From: Dictyobacter vulcani
Lineage (GTDB): Bacteria; Chloroflexota; Ktedonobacteria; Ktedonobacterales; Ktedonobacteraceae
NCBI RefSeq assembly: GCF_008974265.1
Contig: NZ_BKZW01000002.1
Location: 558,001 to 622,000 of the forward strand
DNA length: 64,000 nt
Reading direction: 5' to 3'
Shown: piece after piece, positions 50,101 through 58,900 of the stretch
How the letters are laid out: the number at the start of each line of letters is the position of its first letter
Numbering within the stretch: the stretch's first letter is position 1
Program-made: the position numbers and the translations under genes
The notes under the pieces: generated by a model
Told to the model about the DNA's origin: nothing
The model's input: only the letters and a program-made list of their open reading frames with translations
The model's database searches: none

Positions 50101-51565
50101 CAGTGGCCTGTTGTACTATGGCGCACGCTATTATGACTCGACCAGCGGCCGTTTTACCAGTGCCGATAGTGTCGAAACCAATGGATCTGGTCTTGATCCC
50201 TACGCCTATGTCAAGGGAAGCCCAGAGACGTTTACGGATCCAACGGGTCATGGTCCATGTTTTTATGCAGATGCGTGTGACGTTGGCACACCCAAGTCTG
50301 ATCCACCATCTAGTGGTGGTAGTGGAGGCAGTGGATCAGACGGTGGCGGAGGCGGCGGAGGCGGTGGATCAGACGGTGGCGGAGGCGGCGGAGGCGGTGG
50401 ATCAGACGGTGGCGGAGGCGGCGGAGGCGGTGGATCAGACGGTGGCGGAGGCGGCGGAGGCGGTGGATCAGACGGTGGCGGAGGCGGCGGAGGCGGCGGA
50501 GGTAATGGTGGAGTATGCCCTTGGGGAGCATATAACGCACAATGCCCCGGAAGCACAATTACTACTAGTGGAAATTCTGGTTATCCAGCTGCCCCTGATC
50601 CAGCATCAACAAATGGTAAGTGCGATTTAATGTGTTTTGTTAACTTAGGGTTAATAACAACATCAGTTGCTGGTTTAATCGAACCGGGATTGTTTTTACT
50701 TGACCCTCTCTTATTTATGGAAGAGAGTGAATTAGAAGCTGAGGATGCAACTGCGTTAGAAAAACCGAATGCTTGTAGTTTTGCAGCTCAAACTGGAGTT
50801 GCAACAGAACATGGACAACAGGCTATTGGGACACTGAAACCTGGTGAGAAAGTTTGGGCTTATAATCAGATAACCAAGAAGATGGAACTCGAACCCATCC
50901 GTCATGTCTGGATTAATCACGATGACGATTTGGTTGATCTAACTCTGACAACCAAGAATCCCTCTGCAAAAGGAAAAGCGCCTCACCAGAGCAGTGAAAC
51001 CTTACATACCAATCAGAAGCATCCTTTCTTGACTGTTGAAAAGGGTTTTGTGCCAGTAGGTCAATTAAAGCTTGGCATGCACGTTATTGAAGCTGATGGT
51101 AACATTGGTGAGGTAACTGGCTGGAAAAGCGTACCTGGTGTTCAGACAATGTATAACCTTGAGGTTACTCAGGATCACACGTATACTGTTGGTTACCATA
51201 GATGGATTGTGCATAATTCTGATTGTGGTGATGCTACATTAGCAAATGGTGTGCAAGTAAAGAACACTGAAGAGGGTTTGGAGCACAGCTTTAAACATGC
51301 TGATGAGTGGTATGGACGTGATGTAACCAAGGCAGATAAAAGTAATTGGAATGCTATGGTTTTAAGAGCAAGTAAAAGTAGTCAAGTTGTAGAGTGGGAT
51401 CTAAGAGGAAAACCTACCTGGGGTGTTTTGTCAAGACAACCAATTTACGGTGAAATGAGGTATTTTTTTGTTCAATATTACCAATCCGATGGTGAATTAG
51501 CAACAGCTTTTAGACCAAATACTGATCAGTTAAATGGCATCTTTAAGTTGTTGGGTCACCGTTAG
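44114..51565 (+). CDS. Rhs9: complete secreted SpvB/Rhs polymorphic toxin with Hint and C-terminal toxin
   Basis: 2,483 aa from the ATG at 44114 (GGAG six bases upstream; in-frame starts at 44057 and 44084 lack it). A long basic N-region and hydrophobic stretch (residues 25-42), with VYA/AT near 51, form a signal peptide. Then come a beta-rich domain, a Thr/Pro/Ala linker (~269-335), an SpvB/TcdB-like domain (WGTPQNVDVGLSSGSLDY), YD repeats, and the Rhs core ending DPTGHG (~2046). A linker of five 11-residue GSDG8 units and CDLMC plus a hydrophobic segment follow. The Hint domain spans 2221-2368 (Cys2221, HPFLTVEKGF, RWIVHN). The last 115 residues (SDCGDATLANG onward; HSFKHADEWYG, GELATAFRP) are an unrecognised toxin, released if Hint cleaves. 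It is the only copy with a promoter and signal peptide. Confidence 0.92.
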   Translation: MTRSLVHASARRASARARRSAGSSLWRVILTALIVSTSLLTAVENFTPVYAATNANPNPALTAPKWLKSPPAVKPPDVGKYVSGHPDPAQQLISSPHHAQPSLMRALTPKAQHILFSDGHLEIDVPANTVSAQQVQAAGGRIDLKVVQVDAGSGSSLSGHIMLGSYQLALLDAKGHALTTLVLAQPLTLHYHLLAGQGSLLWKDQTVFALWQNDAAATTTVGTSPQTKAQANAGGQKPTLLKAKKDVAPLSWSTVTNLSAVAPASPQTPVVTPSATATPAATVKPSTKVTATPQATATPHVKMPPTATAPPQATATASPVATPTATATPPASNPQMVAAAASSTISFSTQAPQASWGTPQNVDVGLSSGSLDYSYPLSVPSGPGGFAPNLKLSYSSGSVSESHNAQGTAPWVGEGWNLSLGSITWSQLNVTPGLDNKLENVWSINDANGIGGQLIPQDYGTSSTSITSTVWHSAPESHAKIVQVNFNNQPCWHVWLPNGMIEEFGCTNESRQSATDAQGNFHPYRWDLNLLVDRFGNQIRVHYQQDRPNNGDVRDSVMSLIEYNDISCHNTSYASNGVTLGCSSWNPLMKIVLNATYAADRILNTTGGCNNWSAYIRCDVPADLSGSGGLPAPKAFNDYILNNIQVQSLGHVLHQYDLSYDQKPGFTIQDPLSGLNESVAGYLLLRRIQEAGTDDTFLNAPVVNIGYTPETEHYEASDANHHAQPAANCGPSWTPTDGLNGPCWLWAQTYNKYFIQTFDNGRGWNETINWAEAHGNTHGTDGGAANNALTCNSSNQTKTNLCGQADDRSWSRMVVYSRTAVTNGVSSTWQYQYYVNQLSATWCDNCIYGYTWGNVNDEDYADYYNLQFTSFDTVQVTQPDGSSQQHFFYSTNGVGKATSAILCGYQYPPGTDHCGVAPYWAQDPGLAGREKETLNFGSDGKLLTAQTSHYFTMCPPPGVGHNTGAGGGANDVGTQYFTSQLDRNNPVVVCDPQMTQTDSYQVDGVTDQNGFTTNSNVVHKTTAYTYDGDNQGPDQTAGYDYGNVNQVDVSANDVNGNHYISKSTYYPNDHVGSVYLTNLPALTTTQDASGTQYGCHANFYGGSSAFNTAPSLPDVTRTEDHTGYSDPSNGCNAPGSMVVNQTVYDASGTPTATLDPDSHKGCNSNTYTACATYDGFGTHLTRAYNAKNQLVTADYNSTAGGGYGHWVLATKDANGQTTAYQYDVLGRVTAVAAPGDSITSPTVSYSYKNTCTQGTTSPCLELDTTTRQVSGGTQTVTTQQWFDGQGRVVETKAPGPNLWSKVPKIPSTLITYTLYDNMGRATTKSLPYAISSLAGTGYIAPNLAQARTVTNYDGLGRPLGSVTYQDANTIKLSTSIAYTVAQGLPSFTQNTTFPFERTTTLDAYNHQAVSYTDAIGRQRYNQVFTGTGSPYTVLRTMRYDRDVVGNLYATLTYDASTAQLASQQATYDGVGRKIGMNDSDSGSNWVFSYDQNSNPISQTDPRGKSVYISYDVLNRPLCKGTTSAAVNPCTASATSTFFYDSYDKNSNPGVTFPSACTAPSGSYASDPIGAMTAETFSGVAGAGSRCKGYDERGRVDQSGLTVNGDGQTITQTMNMSYNDAGQPTSVVYPDGETVTAQYDSNGYSRSAFFGTPASTDPVTFLVGQVSYTNAGQVAGLAFGGSAAKSSVPTPVFSTTMGYDGIQRPVSSSASKAGSTFWNQNRTYDNVGNVLGVSTTLPTTTGGTQKDVQSFCYDSVNRLVWSGNTGAPSGEDHCGLAPAGTTLATYQQAYTYDALDRLTSGPSGTETYGFAPVHGALTLSTVPGQYASYDAMGNMTCRNVDTTTAHACDASQTGAQLTYDNEGRLETWTAPSGTTASDQYLYDNSGQRVFQHSSSILAGNTTKTDTITFDGTTDVTTTNGVTSTTKYYSVGGQRVAMKKDGVLSYLLPDMLGSTSIALKADGSVQAVQLFAPFGGTRYSDGSMTTPYNYTGQRLDTTSGLLYYGARYYDSTSGRFTSADSVETNGSGLDPYAYVKGSPETFTDPTGHGPCFYADACDVGTPKSDPPSSGGSGGSGSDGGGGGGGGGSDGGGGGGGGGSDGGGGGGGGGSDGGGGGGGGGSDGGGGGGGGGGNGGVCPWGAYNAQCPGSTITTSGNSGYPAAPDPASTNGKCDLMCFVNLGLITTSVAGLIEPGLFLLDPLLFMEESELEAEDATALEKPNACSFAAQTGVATEHGQQAIGTLKPGEKVWAYNQITKKMELEPIRHVWINHDDDLVDLTLTTKNPSAKGKAPHQSSETLHTNQKHPFLTVEKGFVPVGQLKLGMHVIEADGNIGEVTGWKSVPGVQTMYNLEVTQDHTYTVGYHRWIVHNSDCGDATLANGVQVKNTEEGLEHSFKHADEWYGRDVTKADKSNWNAMVLRASKSSQVVEWDLRGKPTWGVLSRQPIYGEMRYFFVQYYQSDGELATAFRPNTDQLNGIFKLLGHR
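50333..50497 (+). repeat. five 33-bp tandem repeats (Gly-rich linker)
   Basis: Units start GGATCAGACGGTGGC and are identical except for the last base of unit five; each encodes Gly-Ser-Asp followed by eight Gly. They lie between the Rhs core and the Hint region of Rhs9. Copy number could vary by slippage without breaking the frame. Confidence 0.9.
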
Positions 51566-51585
51566 TTATTAGGTAAATAAAGACT

Positions 51586-52957
51586 TTTATGTCAAGAGAA
51601 TACGTTTTGTGGTACAGCCACACTAAACGGTGGATGAGCTCAAAATGACTTTACGAGGTCGCCCCCTCGGCCGTTTTGGCTGATTGGGATCAGGCAACGG
51701 TCGAAGACGAGGTCTCCCTCGTGGTCGCTTTGACTGATTAGGATCAGGCAACGGTTTGATCCGTTTGCGTCCTCGTTTTTTCGGTTCGTGCCAGGGTTCG
51801 GGCACGACCTTGTACGTTAACAACTCAACAATACTCCACAGATGATCGGTTAAACCGCTGGCCATCGCCGGACTGATCTGCTGCTGATTTGTGCTCAACT
51901 GTTGATGGGACCAACAGAGATTGTAGGTGACACCCAACAGATACATGCCGTGATGCAAGCTCTCAAGCCGACATGCGGCATGTCGGCATTTCCGGGTTAA
52001 CTGTGCCAAACGCTCTCGCATGGTGCCATTCAATCGTTCAATGTACGCCGTATTGAGAATCGTGCATCCTGGTGTCGTTTGTAACAACTTCTGTGCTTGA
52101 TGCGGATCCCCACGTAGCAAACGCCGTTCCACTTCAACCACACGATGCTTGTATTGACGCTTGATCACTTGTCCAATCACCAATCCCGACCACATTTCCA
52201 GACAACAGCGTCCTCTTCCAGCTGTGCGCTTGATTTTTGAGCGAAAGGCTCGCTCAATACTGTGTGGATAGGCTGGCCAGCCATCCACGCAGACCAGGAT
52301 CGCACTGATGTGCTTGGTCCACTGACGAACCTGCTCAAACAACCGATCGGCTAACGGAGTATCGCGAGTTGGCTGCACCACGCCTGCCAACCACAATCTC
52401 GTAGGAACCAGCATCGCCAGGGCCATCCAGATGACCTTTTTTCTTCCTTTGACTCGAATTTCATCGGCTTGCACATGACTCAGAGTGAGGTCAGCCTGCT
52501 GCATCATTTGTTCATGGACCCGTTGGCAATGTGCTCCAGAGCGATCTCGCCAGTTGGCAATGGTTCTTTCATCTAAACGAAAGGCTTTGACAATCGCTTG
52601 CACCGGACAGCCATAGGCAAGCAAAGTTACCACAATGACAATGAGCTCGGTTGGTTTGCGGAGCCCTTCGAACATGGTTCCTGTTCGGGATGTAAACGTT
52701 TTTTTGCAGACCTTACAACGATAGCGTTCACGTTGACGATCATGAACCACAATAGTTCCTTGCCCTTTTTGACCCCTTGCGGAACACGTCAAATTAGGGC
52801 AAAATTGAGAAGACGTGTTCATTGGCGCTTTCTGTTGTTTTTTCATACAAACAGTGTGCCGTGTAATACGTCATTTTTCAAGTCCCTTTTTCAACGCATC
52901 CACCACTTAGTGTAGCTGTACCCGTTTTGTAACTTCGATGTTTTCTCTTGACATAAA
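51586..52957 (-). mobile_element. IS1-like insertion sequence, 1,372 bp
   Basis: Perfect 15-bp inverted ends TTTATGTCAAGAGAA (51586-51600) and complement (52943-52957). A second inner inverted block (about CACACTAAACGGTGGATG / CACTAAGTGGTGGATG) lies on each side. No clear target duplication is seen. It begins 21 bases after the Rhs9 stop. Confidence 0.8.
51623..52846 (-). CDS. IS1-like transposase with zinc finger and AT-hook-like tail
   Basis: 407 aa (MKKQQKAPMNTSSQ). The N-terminal zinc ribbon uses CPNLTC and YRCKVC. A helix-turn-helix region (AIVKAFRLDERTIANWRDR) follows. The DDE-type core has Asp in VQADEIRVKG, Asp in VCVDGWPAYP and Glu in YIERLNGTMRERL, the pattern of IS1 InsB. The C-terminus (residues ~360-400) has a 21-residue unit, PDPNQ(S/P)KRPRGRPR, repeated twice and preceded by KKRGRKR; RGRP cores resemble AT hooks and could bind the minor groove. 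Single frame, unlike classical IS1. Probably active. Confidence 0.85.
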   Translation of the reverse strand: MKKQQKAPMNTSSQFCPNLTCSARGQKGQGTIVVHDRQRERYRCKVCKKTFTSRTGTMFEGLRKPTELIVIVVTLLAYGCPVQAIVKAFRLDERTIANWRDRSGAHCQRVHEQMMQQADLTLSHVQADEIRVKGRKKVIWMALAMLVPTRLWLAGVVQPTRDTPLADRLFEQVRQWTKHISAILVCVDGWPAYPHSIERAFRSKIKRTAGRGRCCLEMWSGLVIGQVIKRQYKHRVVEVERRLLRGDPHQAQKLLQTTPGCTILNTAYIERLNGTMRERLAQLTRKCRHAACRLESLHHGMYLLGVTYNLCWSHQQLSTNQQQISPAMASGLTDHLWSIVELLTYKVVPEPWHEPKKRGRKRIKPLPDPNQSKRPRGRPRLRPLPDPNQPKRPRGRPRKVILSSSTV

Positions 52958-53086
52958 TTATAATTAATGTAGTTTGTTTGGCTAGCAAATAATACTACTA
53001 CATTAATTTTTGAAGAGCCATTTGTGGCTATGAAACCTATGTGTGATATGGTAGTTTATCTGATGTAGATTGCCTAATGTAGATTG

Positions 53087-53270
53087 TGATACATGAGCAC
53101 ACTACCTTACATATTCCCGGGTTGTTTGAGCATAGGAGATCGATCAATGTGGTCACATCCAAAGGTGGCTTTCACCTCAGCGATGGTTCTGCGCCGTTGA
53201 GCATATTTTTGCCTGGCTCTCGTGATATTGGTGACAGGCTCGCGATTATGAGAAGTTTCCCTAACAGTGA
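53087..53270 (-). pseudogene. possible gene fragment between two IS elements
   Basis: The minus strand reads RARQKYAQRRRTIAEVKATFG and onward through IDRSPMLK, a protein-like run with no clear start. A plus-strand frame (53086-53367) covers the same bases. I cannot assign either; nothing else is visible in 52958-53378. Confidence 0.25.
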
Positions 53271-53378
53271 AGCACTCATCTACATCGCTTCTATTCGTCT
53301 CATCTTTGATGCGTTTTGTCTCTTTCTAGGATTCCTTTCCCTTTTTAAGACAAACTTAATATCTTAGGAGATTTTCAC

Positions 53379-54002
53379 ATGAAAAATAAGAGCAATGTTG
53401 ACGTAAAGAAATTTCGAAGTAGAGAAAATTGGTATGGTTCTTTTTATGAACTAGCTTTTTATTTTAATGACGCATTGAAAGAACCTAGCAAGCGATTACA
53501 ACTTTTACAATGTGTTTGGAATGGTAAATACTTAGAGGGAGTTGTCTCTTCTCTAGAAGACTTAGGAGATACTAATCAAGAAATTACTTTTGTGAAATTA
53601 GATGATCACAGTCGTTACTACGGATTAATTAAGGTAGAAGATACCCTTTTAGCTTGTATGACATCGTTTTTTTCTTCAGAAGGTCTGACTATATTTACAT
53701 TGAACATACCATTAGAAATTATTAGTAAGAAATACAATGTTAAGTATCCTGTAACAGCAAAACAAAACCCCTGGATGAAATATATCGATAGTATATTTAT
53801 TCTTATTAGTCTTGAGGTCTATCAGCGTGAGAGGTTTGATATAGCGGTGATTGGAGAAGAAGCCTCAGCTGTTACATATAAAAAATATATCAACAACTTA
53901 AAAGATGAAAACAATTTGGTAGTTCCTAGTTCTTTGTTTTCAAAGCTAAATATGGCAAAAAGAGGCACAGAAATTTGTGAAGGGTTAATGTGGATAGAGT
54001 GA
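53379..54002 (+). CDS. candidate immunity protein for Rhs9, displaced by IS insertion
   Basis: 207 aa from the ATG at 53379, with TAGGAG ten bases upstream. Cytoplasmic, AT-rich, Lys/Glu/Ile-rich; no membrane segment or known motif (NWYGSFYELAFYFNDALKEP, KLDDHSRYYGLIKVEDTLLAC). Removing the IS1-like element puts it within about 440 bases of the Rhs9 toxin stop, the usual immunity position, and no other candidate lies between. The function is inferred from that alone. Just after its stop an IS256 element begins. Confidence 0.6.
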   Translation: MKNKSNVDVKKFRSRENWYGSFYELAFYFNDALKEPSKRLQLLQCVWNGKYLEGVVSSLEDLGDTNQEITFVKLDDHSRYYGLIKVEDTLLACMTSFFSSEGLTIFTLNIPLEIISKKYNVKYPVTAKQNPWMKYIDSIFILISLEVYQRERFDIAVIGEEASAVTYKKYINNLKDENNLVVPSSLFSKLNMAKRGTEICEGLMWIE

Positions 54003-54018
54003 ACCCCGGGCACTAGAC

Positions 54019-55345
54019 GAGGGTGTACAATACTTTGTGTAAGTGATCCTACAATAAGGAGTGAATGATGAAGAAGAAGATGGAAGACGGAGGCAAGCAT
54101 ATGAGCATTCGACCTGAATTGATTGACGAATTACTCAAAGAATGTACCGATCCTACCCAATTGTTGGCCGAAGGCGGTTTCCTCAAGCAGCTGACAGGCG
54201 CCCTCGTGGAACGGTGTTTGCAAGCGGAGATGGACGTGCACCTGGGCTATCCCAAACATGGGAAACGTGATGAAACGACTGGCAATGTCCGCAATGGCAG
54301 CAGCCGCAAGACGCTCAAGGGCTCACAGGGAGAGATTGATATCGTCGTCCCCGCGATCGGCATGCCAGCTTCGAACCACTCTTGATCCCCAAGCACGAAA
54401 CACGACTGGAAGGCTTTGACGAGAAGATCCTGGCCTTGTATGCTCGTGGCATGACCACACGCGACATTCAAGCGCAGATCCAGGAACTCTATGGGGTTGA
54501 GGTCTCACCCACGTTCATTTCCAATGTGACGGAAGCCGTCCTGGACGAGGTTCGTCAATGGCAGCATCGACCATTAGAGACCCTCTATCCCATTATCTAT
54601 GTGGATTGCCTGGTCGTCAAAGTGCGCGAAAATCAGCGGATCATCAATCGAGCCCTCTACCTGGCTTTGGGCGTGGATATGCACGGACAAAAAGAGTTAC
54701 TGGGAATGTGGCTGGGTCACAATGAAGGAGCCAAATTCTGGTTGTCAGTCTTCACCGAACTGCAGAACCGGGGACTTAAAGACATTTTCATCGCCTGTGT
54801 CGATGGTTTGACCGGCTTACCCGAAGCGATTGAAACACTCTATCCTCACGCACGAGTCCAGCTCTGCATGGTGCATATGGTGCGTAATTCACTCAAATAT
54901 GTGTCCTACAAACATCGCAAGGAGGTCGCGGCAGACTTGAAATTGATCTACTCAGCTGCCACGGAAAGTGAAGCGCAGGTCTACCTGGATCTCTTTGCCG
55001 AGAAATGGGATCGGCAGTACGCAAGCATCAGCAAAATGTGGAGAACCAACTGGAGTCATGTCGTCCCGCTGTTTGCCTTTCCCGAGGACATTCGCAAGGT
55101 GATCTACACCACCAATGCGATCGAGTCAGTGAACATGTCGTTACGCAAAGTCACGCGCAATCACCGCATTTTTCCCTCAGATGAGGCCGTCTACAAAGTG
55201 GTCTATCTAGCTATGCACAACATTGCCAAGAAGTGGACCATGCCAATCCGTAATTGGATACCTGCATTGAATTGTTTTGCGATTGAATTTGGGGAGAGAT
55301 TTCCTCACTAAATGAAATGACATACACAAAGTACTTGACAGACTC
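54019..55345 (+). mobile_element. IS256-family insertion sequence, 1,327 bp
   Basis: Flanked by the 8-bp target duplication CACTAGAC at 54011-54018 and 55346-55353. Ends GAGGGTGTACAATACT and GAGTCTGTCAAGTACT share TACTTTGTGTA further in. Length, 8-bp duplication and transposase type all fit IS256. Confidence 0.93.
54068..55311 (+). pseudogene. IS256-type transposase (mutator family), frameshifted
   Basis: The first frame (54068-54385, MKKKMEDGGKHM) contains the N-terminal segment LAEGGFLKQLTGALVERCLQAE and TTGNVRNGSS. It fails at a C run (54349-54352), where relatives need one more C to read VPRDRHASFEPLLIPKHE. The second frame (to 55311) carries the DDE residues: Asp in IIYVDCLVVK, Asp in ACVDGLTGLPEAI, Glu in NAIESVNMSLRK. 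As read, the transposase is broken. A sequencing error in the C run is possible. Confidence 0.88.
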
Positions 55346-55359
55346 CACTAGACACTTTT

Positions 55360-55532
55360 TTATGGAGAGGTGAATTCTGAATCACGTTCCCTTGCCGATC
55401 CAGAAGAATGCTAATTGTTATGGACGCTTGAAGTATTTTGTACTGATATGTCCTCGTGAATTTTCTCTATATCTTGCAGTTTACCTTGAAATTGAACACT
55501 ATAGTAGTTTGGCTTTACAATGAGGTTGGCTT
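55360..55532. repeat. dispersed boundary repeat
   Basis: Diverged copy of the 42361-42495 block (TTATGGAGAGGTGAATTCTGAA). The IS256 insertion struck its outer edge. No gene. Confidence 0.45.
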
Positions 55533-55991
55533 TTACATTTCTATGAGTGCGGTGTGGAGCTCTTTCATTTTGGCACTGCGCCCAAGTGGTGTCACCGAAA
55601 GTCGGTCATACATGCCCTGGATGCGCGAAATATGCCTCTTAGACTGATATTGCTGAGCCATTTCTAGACCGCGGATGGCATATTTGACCCCTTCATCGGT
55701 CTCACCAGCATAGGTATAGGCTTGCGCTTTGACGATGGTATAGGAGCCCATATCACGGAGTGTTCTGAAGGGCCGGAGTGTATCGGTGATGGCATAGATA
55801 TCCAGGGCCTTCAGGGGTTGCCAGAGGATGGTATGCCCTTGTGCTTTTTCTTGTAATACTTCCACCAGATCAAATTGGTTGGAGAGAGTATCGAGTGTTC
55901 TCGGTGTATTCTCGACAATATTTTGGGCTTCATTGATATTTCTCAGGAAGCTCTGCTCGTCTCCATACACTGAATAGGCACGAGCCTGCAC
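55533..55991 (-). pseudogene. C-terminal fragment of TPR-type regulator (copy e)
   Basis: 152 residues, very similar to the 6031-6489 fragment and to the end of the 42.5 kb copy (NIVENTPRTLDTLSNQFDLVE). It joins Rhs10 at the same AATGGAGAGCCTGCCC point as the fragment before Rhs2, so both descend from one deletion. Confidence 0.7.
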
Positions 55992-55999
55992 TTTCTACC

Positions 56000-58900
56000 A
56001 TGTTCCTCGTACCAATGGAGAGCCTGCCCTATGCCATTTCCTCGCTGGCTGGTACGGGCTATATAGCTCCTGACCAGGCGCAGGCACGGACCGTGACCAA
56101 CTATGATGGATTGGGACGCCCGTTGGGGAGTGTTACCTATCAGGATGCGAACACGATCAAGCTCTCTACCAGTGTATCCTACACTGTTGCGCAGGGACTT
56201 CCCAGTTTCACCCAGAATACCACGCTCCCGTTTGAGCGGACCACGACGCTGGATGCCTACAATCATCAAGCGGTCAGCTACACCGATGCGATTGGGCGGC
56301 AGCGCTACAATCAGGTGTTTAAGGGGAATGGTGCGCCCTACACGGTGCTGAGAACGATCCGCTATGATCGAGATGTGGTGGGCAATCTGCTGGCCACCAA
56401 AACCTATGATCAGACCGCGGCCGTGCAAGCCTCGCAGAGTGCGACCTATGATGGGGTGGGACGCAAAGTGGGGATGACCGATAGCGACTCGGGTTCCGGC
56501 TGGGTGTTTAGCTATGATGCCAATAGCAATCCCATCAGCCAGACGGATCCACGCAGCAAGAGTGTGTACATCAGCTATGATGTGCTCAACCGTCCATTGT
56601 GTAAAGGCACCACCTCGGCCGCCGTCAATCCCTGTACGAATAGCGCCACCTCGACCTTTTTCTATGATAGCTATACCAATAACAGCAATCCTGGGGTGGC
56701 CTTCCCCACCGCGTGTACGGCCCCCAGTGGCTCCTATGCCTCTGACCCGATCGGGGCGCTGACCGCTGAAACCTTCAGTGGCGTGGCCGGTGCCGGCTCC
56801 CGCTGTAAGGGCTATGACGAGCGTGGACGCATCGATCAGAGCGGCTTGACCGTCAACGGCGATGGGCAGACCATCACCCAGACGATGAACATGAGCTACA
56901 ACGATGCAGGTCAGCCGACCAGCGTGGTCTATCCCGATGGCGAAACCGTCACTGCCCAGTATGATAGCAATGGCTACTCACGCTCCGCGTACTTTGGGAC
57001 GCCAGCGAGTGTCGATCCTGTCTCATTCCTGGTTGGCCAGGTCAGTTATACCAACGCGGGTCAGGTAGCAGGGCTTGCCTTTGGAGGCTCGGCTGCGAAG
57101 TCCAGTGTGCCAACCGCGGTCTTCTCGACTACGATGGGCTATGATGGCATTCAGCGACCCGTGAGCAGCAGTGCGCCGAAAGCGGGGAGCACGTTCTGGA
57201 ATCAGAATCGCACCTATGATAATGTTGGTAATGTGCTCGGCGTCACCACAACCCTACCCACCACCACGGGTGGCACGCAGAAAGATGTGCAATCCTTCTG
57301 TTATGATAGTCTCAATCGCCTGGTCTGGTCGGGTAATACCGGCGCACCCAGCGGTGAAGATCACTGTGGACTGGCCCCGGCAGGCACGACGCTTGCCACC
57401 TATCAGCAAGCCTACACTTATGATGCGCTGGATCGCTTAACGTCGGGTCCATCTGGTACGGAAACCTATGGCTTCGCCCCGGTGCATGGTGCCTTGACAC
57501 TGAGTACTGTTCCTGGTCAATATGCCAGCTATGATGCCATGGGCAATATGACCTGTCGCAACGTCGATACCACCACCGCTCACGCCTGTGATTCATCCCA
57601 GACGGGTGCGCAGCTGACCTACGACAACGAAGGTCGTCTGGAAACCTGGACGGCACCCAGCGGGACGACGGCCAGCGATCAGTATCTCTATGACAACAGT
57701 GGTCAGCGCGTCTTCCAGCACTCCAGTTCCACGCTGGCAGGTAATACCTCCAAGACCGATACCATCACCTTTGATGGGGCGACCGATGTCACCACCACCA
57801 ATGGCGCCACCTCCACCACCAAATACTACAGTGCGGGTGGACAACGCGTAGCCATGAAAAAGGATGGGGTGCTCTCCTATCTGTTACCCGATATGCTGGG
57901 CAGCACCAGTATTGCACTCAAAGCTGATGCCAGCGTACAGGCTGTGCAGCTGTTTGCGCCCTTCGGTGGCACCCGCTACAGCGATGGCAGCATGACCACG
58001 CCCTACAACTATACGGGCCAACGTTTCGACATGACCAGTGGCTTGTTGTACTACAATGCTCGCTATTATGATGCGACCAGTGGCCGCTTTACCAGTGCGG
58101 ATACTCTAGAAACCAACGGGGCTGGCCTTGATCCTTATGCCTATGTCAAGGGTAATCCACAAACCTATACCGATCCTACTGGTCATAGGCCGTGTTCTAA
58201 TACCGATGATACCTGTGGTGGTATGGGTGGACCTGAACCGACTCCAACACAGGGTGTAAATCCTGTTGATGATGCTTGCCATAATATGGCTGCATGTGGT
58301 GGAGGTTCTACAGGTGGATCATGTACTAGTTTTGGATGTTATGACGGAGGTGGCGGGCTTACTTCAGGTCCTCACGGAGAAGGAGGAGGTCCAACCACAG
58401 GAGGAGGAGGTCCAACCACAGGAGGAGGTTCTCCCAAGGGATCAGATAAGCCTCAGTGCGATGCTAAATGTAAAGCTCATGATATTGCTTTGATGACTGA
58501 TGTACACAAGCAGTGGAGGATATTTAATGGTATTATCTCAGATTCGATAGGATTGCTTACAAATGTTCTGACACTTATTGCTGATTATTATACAGCGAAT
58601 TGGGCTGGGGTGGCTATTGATGCTATCAGTATTAGTGGATTGATCCTATCGTTGATTATCAATATTACTAAAGCAACTGGTAATTCTCCACCTGCATTTT
58701 TGTCAGTGTTAGCTGGAGTGGTAAATATGATTGCTGGAATAGCAAACGCAGCGAAAGGGGTTTTGGGTATATTTCAAGGTTTGAGTGCTCTAGCAAAGCC
58801 AGCTATACAAAAGCTTGGAACTATAGCAGCAGAAGATCTTTCAACATATATGTTGAAAAACTCAGCTAAGATCTTCTCTGGCTACTCAAGTGTTTTTGGT

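Noticed and set aside
50333..50497. CRISPR-like array
   Set aside because: Repeats are directly adjacent with no spacers and encode an in-frame linker.
50263..50556. Antisense poly-proline frame
   Set aside because: It is the complement of the Gly-rich 33-bp linker repeats of Rhs9.
53086..53367. 93-codon + strand frame between the IS elements
   Set aside because: The opposite strand over the same bases looks at least as protein-like; neither has start signals, so only a low-confidence fragment is listed.
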